In this document: piece by piece, positions 59,241 to 64,000 of the stretch
Layout of the letters: each line of letters opens with the position of its first letter
Position numbering within the stretch: position 1 is the stretch's first letter
From: Conexibacter sp. SYSU D00693
GTDB taxonomy: Bacteria; Actinomycetota; Thermoleophilia; Solirubrobacterales; Solirubrobacteraceae
Assembly: GCF_017084525.1 (NCBI RefSeq)
Contig: NZ_CP070950.1
Coordinates: forward strand, 1,674,001-1,738,000
Direction: 5' to 3'
DNA length: 64,000 bases
Position numbers and translations under genes: made by a program
Notes under the pieces: generated by a model
The model's database searches: none
What the model saw: only the letters and a program-made list of their open reading frames with translations
What the model was told of the DNA's origin: nothing

Positions 59241-60218
59241 TCAGTCCCCGGCGCCCGGCTCGGCCTGCGCCGGGTCCACCCGCCGCAGGATCTGCGTCGC
59301 CGCGCTCGCCGGATCGAGGCGCCGGGCGACGACCTCGTCGAGCAGGCGCTGGAACTCCTCGTCCTGCGCGAGCTGCTCCTCGAGCGCGGCGCGCATGCGG
59401 AAGGTGCAGATGCCGAGGACCTCGGAGCGCAGGTTGCGGCGGCGGCGCTCGGAGAGCGTGCCCTCCTGCTCGATGTGGGCGCGGTGCTCGTCGAGCCTCT
59501 CGACGAGCTCCGGGACGCCCTTGCCGCGGGAGGCCTCGGTCTTGACGATCGGCACGCGCCAGCCGCCGTGGGGCGCGAGGGAGAGGACGGCCCGGACCTC
59601 GCGGACCATCGTCTCGGTCAGCGGGTGGTCGGCCTTGTTGACGACGATGATGTCCGGGATCTCCATGACACCGGCCTTCAGCGCCTGGATGGAGTCGCCC
59701 GAACCCGGCATGAGCACCAGGACGACGGTGTCGGCGTGGTCGATGATGTCGACCTCGGCCTGGCCGACGCCGACGGTCTCGAGGAAGACGTCGTCGCGGC
59801 CGGCGGCGTCCATGAGCAGCGCGGCCTGCAGCGCGGCCTCGCTGAGGCCGCCCAGTGCGCCGCGGTTGGCCATCGAGCGGATGAAGACGCCCGGGTCCAG
59901 GAAGTGGTCGGTGAGGCGGATGCGGTCGCCGAGCAGCGCGCCCTGGGTGAAGGGCGAGCTCGGGTCGATCGAGAGGACCGCGACCTGGCGCTCCTGTTCG
60001 CGGCGCAGCTTCGTCAGCGCGCCGATGAGCGTCGACTTGCCGGCGCCCGGCGCGCCCGTGAGGCCGACGATCGTCGCCTGCCCGGTCTTGGGGTAGACCT
60101 CGCGGACGAGCTCCCACCCCGCCGGGTCGTCGCTCTCGACGAGCGTGATGGCCCGGGCGAGGGCGCGGCGGTCGCCGTCGAGGAGGCGCTGGGCGAGGCT
60201 GTCCGTCGTCTGGGCCAT
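59241..60218 (-). CDS. meaB: MeaB/ArgK-family GTPase, mutase chaperone
   Basis: 325 residues of a G3E P-loop GTPase that gates cobalamin loading and protects B12-dependent acyl-CoA mutases. Walker A is GAPGAGKST (55-63), switch regions include SIDPSSPFTQGALLGDRIRL and FLETVGVGQAEVDI, and the base motif is VVNKADH. C-terminal dimerisation arm is present. It probably serves the IcmA/IcmB mutase 10-15 kb away. TACCAT lies 10 nt from the ATG. Confidence 0.94.
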   Translation of the reverse strand: MAQTTDSLAQRLLDGDRRALARAITLVESDDPAGWELVREVYPKTGQATIVGLTGAPGAGKSTLIGALTKLRREQERQVAVLSIDPSSPFTQGALLGDRIRLTDHFLDPGVFIRSMANRGALGGLSEAALQAALLMDAAGRDDVFLETVGVGQAEVDIIDHADTVVLVLMPGSGDSIQALKAGVMEIPDIIVVNKADHPLTETMVREVRAVLSLAPHGGWRVPIVKTEASRGKGVPELVERLDEHRAHIEQEGTLSERRRRNLRSEVLGICTFRMRAALEEQLAQDEEFQRLLDEVVARRLDPASAATQILRRVDPAQAEPGAGD

Positions 60219-60228
60219 GGGGCGGCGG

Positions 60229-60252
60229 ATGGTACGAGAGCACCGCTACGCT
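60229..60252. promoter_or_regulatory. Back-to-back -10 boxes of a divergent leaderless promoter pair
   Basis: TACCAT on the minus strand (60234-60229), 10 nt from the meaB ATG, and TACGCT on the plus strand (60247-60252), 10 nt from ATG 60263, are 12 bp apart in a 44-bp gap. Confidence 0.55.
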
Positions 60253-60262
60253 CCGACGGCCG

Positions 60263-60949
60263 ATGAGGTCCGCCCTCGCGCCACCCGTGCCCTCGGGCGC
60301 CGAGGCCGCCCCGCTGCTGCGCGGCGAGCCGGCCCCGCTGCACGGCGGCCCGCTCGCGTTCCTGCGCTTCGCCAGGGCGCACGGGATGCTCAGCGCCAAG
60401 TACGCGCGCCTGGCCCTGCGCCTCGCCTGGCTGAAGCTGCGCTGGGGCAAGCGCCTGCAGACCGACGGCCTCGCGTTCGTCGGTCCCGGCGTCTCCTTCG
60501 AGATCGGCAAGGGCGCGGTGGTCAGGCTCGGCCGGTGGTCCTGGATCGGCCACGGCTGCAAGATCCGCGCGCACGAGGGCGTCGTCGAGATCGGGGCGAA
60601 GACCGTCATGGGCCAGGAGTGCACGATCTCCTCCTTCCAGAAGGTCTCGATCGGCCGCGAGTGCATCCTGGCCGACCGCGTGATGCTCATCGACTTCGAC
60701 CACGGCGTCGTCGAGGTCGAGCGGCCGATCCGCGAGCAGGGCATCTACAAGCGCGACGTGCGCGTGGGCAACAACGTGTGGGTCGGCTACGGCGCGTGCT
60801 TCCTGCGCGGCGTGACGGTGGGTGACAACTGCGTCGTCGGGACGAACACGGTCGTCACGAAGGACGTCCCCCAGGACGCGGTCATCGCGGGCGCGCCCGC
60901 GCGCGTGCTGCGCATGCGCGACGCGCCGCGTCGCCTGCGCTGGTCCTAG
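60263..60949 (+). CDS. Hexapeptide-repeat acyltransferase (LbH type)
   Basis: 228 residues: about 70 N-terminal residues with a basic helix (ARLALRLAWLKLRWGK), then a left-handed beta-helix (VVEIGAKTVMGQECTISSFQ, VRVGNNVWVGYGACFLRG, VTVGDNCVVGTNTVVTKDVP) ending in AIVAGAPARVLR-like VIAGAPARVLRMRD. The family O-acetylates sugars or glycans as trimers. Substrate unknown; the neighbouring surface protein suggests an envelope role. Confidence 0.87.
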   Translation: MRSALAPPVPSGAEAAPLLRGEPAPLHGGPLAFLRFARAHGMLSAKYARLALRLAWLKLRWGKRLQTDGLAFVGPGVSFEIGKGAVVRLGRWSWIGHGCKIRAHEGVVEIGAKTVMGQECTISSFQKVSIGRECILADRVMLIDFDHGVVEVERPIREQGIYKRDVRVGNNVWVGYGACFLRGVTVGDNCVVGTNTVVTKDVPQDAVIAGAPARVLRMRDAPRRLRWS

Positions 60950-60992
60950 CCCCACCCGTCACACCGCTTCACGGTCCGTTCACCGCTGGGTG

Positions 60993-61021
60993 TTGGACGA
61001 GCGTCCAGGTTCCGGTAGCTT
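60993..61021 (+). promoter_or_regulatory. Promoter of the tandem-repeat surface protein gene
   Basis: TTGGAC (60993-60998), 17 nt, TAGCTT (61016-61021), giving a leader of about 50 nt. The leader holds the 13-base sequence CTCAAGGGGGAGC twice (61036-61048 and 61062-61074); the second copy is the ribosome site, the first is sequestered in GTGCGG...CCCGCAC. Confidence 0.6.
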
Positions 61022-61080
61022 GCGCGCGCGTGCGGCTCAAGGGGGAGCCCGCACGACCAACCTCAAGGGGGAGCAGGACA

Positions 61081-64000
61081 GTGGCACGACGGGTCGTCGC
61101 GGCGGTCGCCGCGATCGTGGGTCTGGGCATCGGTGCGCAGGCGGCGGAGGCCGCTGCGCCCGTCATCGTCAACAACACCGGCGGGACCACCTGGCGGGAG
61201 TCCGAGGGCGTCAACAAGAACAACCGCCAGGTCGCGGTCACGTTCGTCGTGCGCCACGACCCGGGCCGCCGCGTCACCGGCCTGGCCATCGACCAGGACT
61301 ACAACGGCAACGACGACACCGGCGGCGTGGGCGTCACCGGCGTCACCGCCCAGACGCTGGGCGGCGCGAGCAACCGCCTGCAGTCGTCCGTCGTGCGCTT
61401 CACCTTCTCCCCGCCGGACCCCGGCGGCTTCAGCTGTCCCATCGCCGGCGGCGCCACCCGCCGGCGCGACCTCCCCCTGCGCTTCCGGGTCGTCGACAGC
61501 AGCGGCGAGCGTTCCGGCTCGGTCTCGCAGAACGTGCGCATCACCGAGAACGGCGACTGCCTCGCCCGCACGGACTACAGCGCGCTGGAGTCCTGGGGCC
61601 AGAGCGCCTCGACGGCGACCCCCGGCCAGAACGTCAACTTCTCGTTCCGCTGCGACGACGGCGACTCCTCGGGCGACAACGACGCCTGCGACTACATCCT
61701 CTGGCGCGCCCGGCGCCTGAACGACGGCGCGATCACCGACAGCGGCAACTGGAACGCCGACGACAACACCGACCGCACCTACGGCGCGAGCTTCCCGACG
61801 CGCGGCGTGTACGTCGTGGAGGGCCGGCTCTGCGGCGAGACCAACTGCAACGACGACGACCGCTACTGGCGCATCGGCTCGGTCATGGTCAACGAGACGA
61901 ACGCGCCGTCGCTGGACCTCAGCGGCCCGAGCGCGGTGAACGTCGGCCAGCCCGCGACCGTCTCCGCCACGGCGTCCGACGTCGGCACGAACGGCGACCC
62001 GCAGGTCATCGAGTGGGACGCCGACAACAACGGCGCGTTCGAGCGCACCGTCTTCACGACGCCGCAGAACAACGGCAGCGTCCTCTACCAGGACCCGATC
62101 AGCGGCGCCGCCCTCCAGCAGGCCGTGGACACGAGCACGCCCGGCATCAAGACCGTGCGGGCGCGCGTGTTCGACAACGGCGCGGTCGACGCCGCCGACG
62201 ACCTGCGCCGCGAGGCCAACGACTCCTTCCAGGTCCGCGTGAACGCGGCACCGACGGCGAGCGACATCTCGACCTCCACCGACGAGGACACGGCGAAGGC
62301 CATCGCCCTCCAGGGCGCCGATGCCGACAGCTTCCCGTCGGCGCTGACCTACGCGGTCGGCCAGCCGGCGGCGGGCACGGGCACGGTGTCGCTCTCGGGC
62401 GGGACCGCGACGTACACGCCGCCCGCCAACTGGTCGGGCACGACGAGCTTCACCTACCAGGCCAACGACGGCATGGCGCTGAGCCCGGTCCGCACCGTCA
62501 CCGTGACGGTCGACGCCGTGAACGACCTCCCGTCCGCCGGCGACACGTCGATCACCACGGCCGAGGACACGCCGGTCGACGTGACGCTGACCGCCACGGA
62601 CGTCGACGGCGACAGCCTCGCGTTCGCCGCCGGCGAAGCCGAGCACGGCACCGTCGCGTGCGACGGCGCGGACTGCACCTACACGCCCGACGCAGACTTC
62701 TCCGGCGAGGACGCCTTCCCGTTCACCGTCTCCGACGGCCACGGCGGCACGGACGCCGGCGTCGTCACGGTCACCGTCACGGCGCAGAACGACCCGCCGA
62801 CCGCCGGCGACGCCTCGATCGAGACCGACGAGGACACCCCGGTGACCTTCACGCCGCCGGCCTCCGACCCCGACGGCCCGTTCACGCTGAGCGCCACCGA
62901 CCCGGCCCACGGCACGGTCGACTGCGCGACCACCTGCACCTACACGCCCGACGCCGACTTCAGCGGCCCCGACGAGTTCGACTACACGGCCTCGGACGGC
63001 ACGAGCTCGGACACCGGCCACGTCACGGTGACGGTGAACGCGGTCAACGACGCCCCGTCGGCCGGTGACACGACCGCGACGACCGCGGAGGACACGCCGC
63101 TCGAGCTCCAGCTGGCCGGCACCGACGTCGACGGGGACGACCTGACGTTCGACGCAGGCGACCCCGAGCACGGCACGCTCGCGTGCGACGGCGCGGACTG
63201 CACCTACACGCCGGCCGCGAACTTCAGCGGCGAGGACTCGTTCACCTTCTCGGTGAGCGACGGCCACGGCGGCACCGACGAGGCGACCGTCTCGATCACC
63301 GTCTCGCCGGTGAACGACGCGCCGGTCGTCCAGGACACCTCGATCACCACCGACGAGGACAGCGACGTGACGTTCACGCCGCCCGCATCCGACGCCGACG
63401 ACGGCACGCTGACCCTGTCGGCCACCGACGCGGCCCACGGCACCGTCACCTGCGGCGCCACGACCTGCACCTACGCGCCCGACGCCGACTTCGCGGGCAC
63501 CGACGAGTTCGACGTCACCGCCACCGACGACGACGGCGCGTCCGACACCGGCCACGTGACGGTCACGGTCGACCCCGTCAACGACGCCCCGGTCGCCAAC
63601 GACCAGACCGTCACGACCGACGAGGACGAGGACGTGCGCTTCGACCTCAGCGGCCAGGACGTCGACGGCGACGACCTGACGTTCGACGCGGGCGCGCCCG
63701 AGCACGGCACGCTGGCCTGCGACGAGGAGGACTGCGAGTACACGCCGGCGCCGAACTTCAACGGCACCGACGGGTTCGACTTCACGGTCTCCGACGGCAA
63801 CGGCGGCACCGACACCGGCCGCGTCGACCTCATCGTCGCGGCGGTCAACGACGCGCCGAACGCCCAGGACGTCACGGCGACGACCGACGAGGACACCGCG
63901 GTGGAGCTCCTGCTCCTCGGCAGCGACCCCGACGGCGACACGCTGACCTACGCCGCGCAGGCGCCGTCGCACGGCGACGTCTCCTGCACCGCCGCGGGCT
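61081..64000 (+). CDS. Giant secreted tandem-95/cadherin-like repeat protein (3' end outside window)
   Basis: Open from GTG 61081 to the window end (973 codons, no stop). The start follows AGGGGGAGC and opens a signal peptide (RRVVAAVAAIVGLGIGAQAA). Residues 25 to about 385 are a unique region with Cys pairs and an Ig/PKD-like domain; then seven repeats of about 89 residues start near 62245, 62520, 62785, 63045, 63310, 63577 and 63845. Each has N-D-A-P, T-x-E-D-T, D-x-D-G-D, HGT and YTPxxxFSG, the tandem-95 (Ig-like/cadherin-like) motif. Six of them carry a CxxxxC-type pair before YTP. No catalytic domain seen; likely adhesion or surface structure. Confidence 0.85.
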   Translation, partial: MARRVVAAVAAIVGLGIGAQAAEAAAPVIVNNTGGTTWRESEGVNKNNRQVAVTFVVRHDPGRRVTGLAIDQDYNGNDDTGGVGVTGVTAQTLGGASNRLQSSVVRFTFSPPDPGGFSCPIAGGATRRRDLPLRFRVVDSSGERSGSVSQNVRITENGDCLARTDYSALESWGQSASTATPGQNVNFSFRCDDGDSSGDNDACDYILWRARRLNDGAITDSGNWNADDNTDRTYGASFPTRGVYVVEGRLCGETNCNDDDRYWRIGSVMVNETNAPSLDLSGPSAVNVGQPATVSATASDVGTNGDPQVIEWDADNNGAFERTVFTTPQNNGSVLYQDPISGAALQQAVDTSTPGIKTVRARVFDNGAVDAADDLRREANDSFQVRVNAAPTASDISTSTDEDTAKAIALQGADADSFPSALTYAVGQPAAGTGTVSLSGGTATYTPPANWSGTTSFTYQANDGMALSPVRTVTVTVDAVNDLPSAGDTSITTAEDTPVDVTLTATDVDGDSLAFAAGEAEHGTVACDGADCTYTPDADFSGEDAFPFTVSDGHGGTDAGVVTVTVTAQNDPPTAGDASIETDEDTPVTFTPPASDPDGPFTLSATDPAHGTVDCATTCTYTPDADFSGPDEFDYTASDGTSSDTGHVTVTVNAVNDAPSAGDTTATTAEDTPLELQLAGTDVDGDDLTFDAGDPEHGTLACDGADCTYTPAANFSGEDSFTFSVSDGHGGTDEATVSITVSPVNDAPVVQDTSITTDEDSDVTFTPPASDADDGTLTLSATDAAHGTVTCGATTCTYAPDADFAGTDEFDVTATDDDGASDTGHVTVTVDPVNDAPVANDQTVTTDEDEDVRFDLSGQDVDGDDLTFDAGAPEHGTLACDEEDCEYTPAPNFNGTDGFDFTVSDGNGGTDTGRVDLIVAAVNDAPNAQDVTATTDEDTAVELLLLGSDPDGDTLTYAAQAPSHGDVSCTAAG

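Noticed and set aside
61063-63972. Minus-strand Val/Gly-rich protein over the tandem-repeat gene
   Set aside because: It is the complement of the periodic plus-strand repeats, which have a signal peptide, promoter and recognisable domains.

Overview
The window is one contiguous piece of chromosome from a very GC-rich (clearly above 70 % by eye) actinobacterial-type organism. GC-ending codons, Sec-exported RTX and tandem-95 proteins, ring-specific gene neighbourhoods and the overall gene set fit the class Thermoleophilia (Solirubrobacterales, e.g. Solirubrobacter/Conexibacter-like). This placement is inferred from gene content; no rRNA gene lies in the window. I saw no tRNA, rRNA, CRISPR array, transposase or phage gene.

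Layout. (1) 1-5.9 kb: 3' end of a CtaG-type gene, then a minus-strand operon of MerR regulator, S-adenosylhomocysteine hydrolase, a divergent SAHH-like paralogue and UDP-glucose pyrophosphorylase. (2) 5.9-9.4 kb: a hypothetical gene and a large secreted RTX-repeat protein. (3) 9.9-17.7 kb: an envelope-polysaccharide block on the minus strand (M20 peptidase, two LytR-CpsA-Psr ligases, UDP-sugar dehydrogenase, NDP-sugar pyrophosphorylase, phosphoglucose/phosphomannose isomerase). (4) 18-25.3 kb: a complete F1Fo ATP synthase operon in the order I-a-c-b-delta-alpha-gamma-beta-epsilon. (5) 25.8-35.4 kb: lipoprotein, CPA1 antiporter, phosphoesterase, two paralogous secreted glycosidases around a cupin, an R2-like ligand-binding oxidase with a divergent TetR gene, a WecA/TagO-type transferase and a GT4 glycosyltransferase. 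(6) 35.4-40.4 kb: glyA, tsaC, prmC, prfA, rpmE translation block and a secreted CARDB protein. (7) 40.5-53.2 kb: acyl-CoA metabolism: ETF beta, ETF alpha and ETF-quinone oxidoreductase, the two subunits of an acyl-CoA mutase that reads as isobutyryl-CoA mutase, WS/DGAT acyltransferase, thiolase, plus a cupredoxin, a HAD phosphatase and leucyl aminopeptidase. (8) 53.2-64 kb: membrane protein, EfeU/EfeO-type iron uptake genes behind an iron-box-like site, RlmA, the MeaB-type mutase chaperone, a hexapeptide acyltransferase and the 5' part of a giant tandem-repeat surface protein that runs off the window.

How it works together. The mutase subunits (44.2 and 48.1 kb), the MeaB GTPase (59.2 kb), thiolase, ETF/ETF-QO and WS/DGAT form a loose regulon-like set for branched or short-chain acyl-CoA turnover, electron delivery to quinone and neutral lipid storage. 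The polysaccharide block, WecA/TagO and the LCP ligases fit wall-glycopolymer synthesis and attachment.

Most unusual non-coding signals: a family of composite palindromic elements in the large intergenic gaps (526-952, 9427-9910, 28126-28554, 58892-59240), three of the four between convergent genes; a perfect 10-bp palindrome at 51761-51770 that supplies a -10 element in both directions for two divergent genes; and many genes with a TAnnnT box only 6-12 nt upstream of the start codon, the signature of leaderless transcripts.
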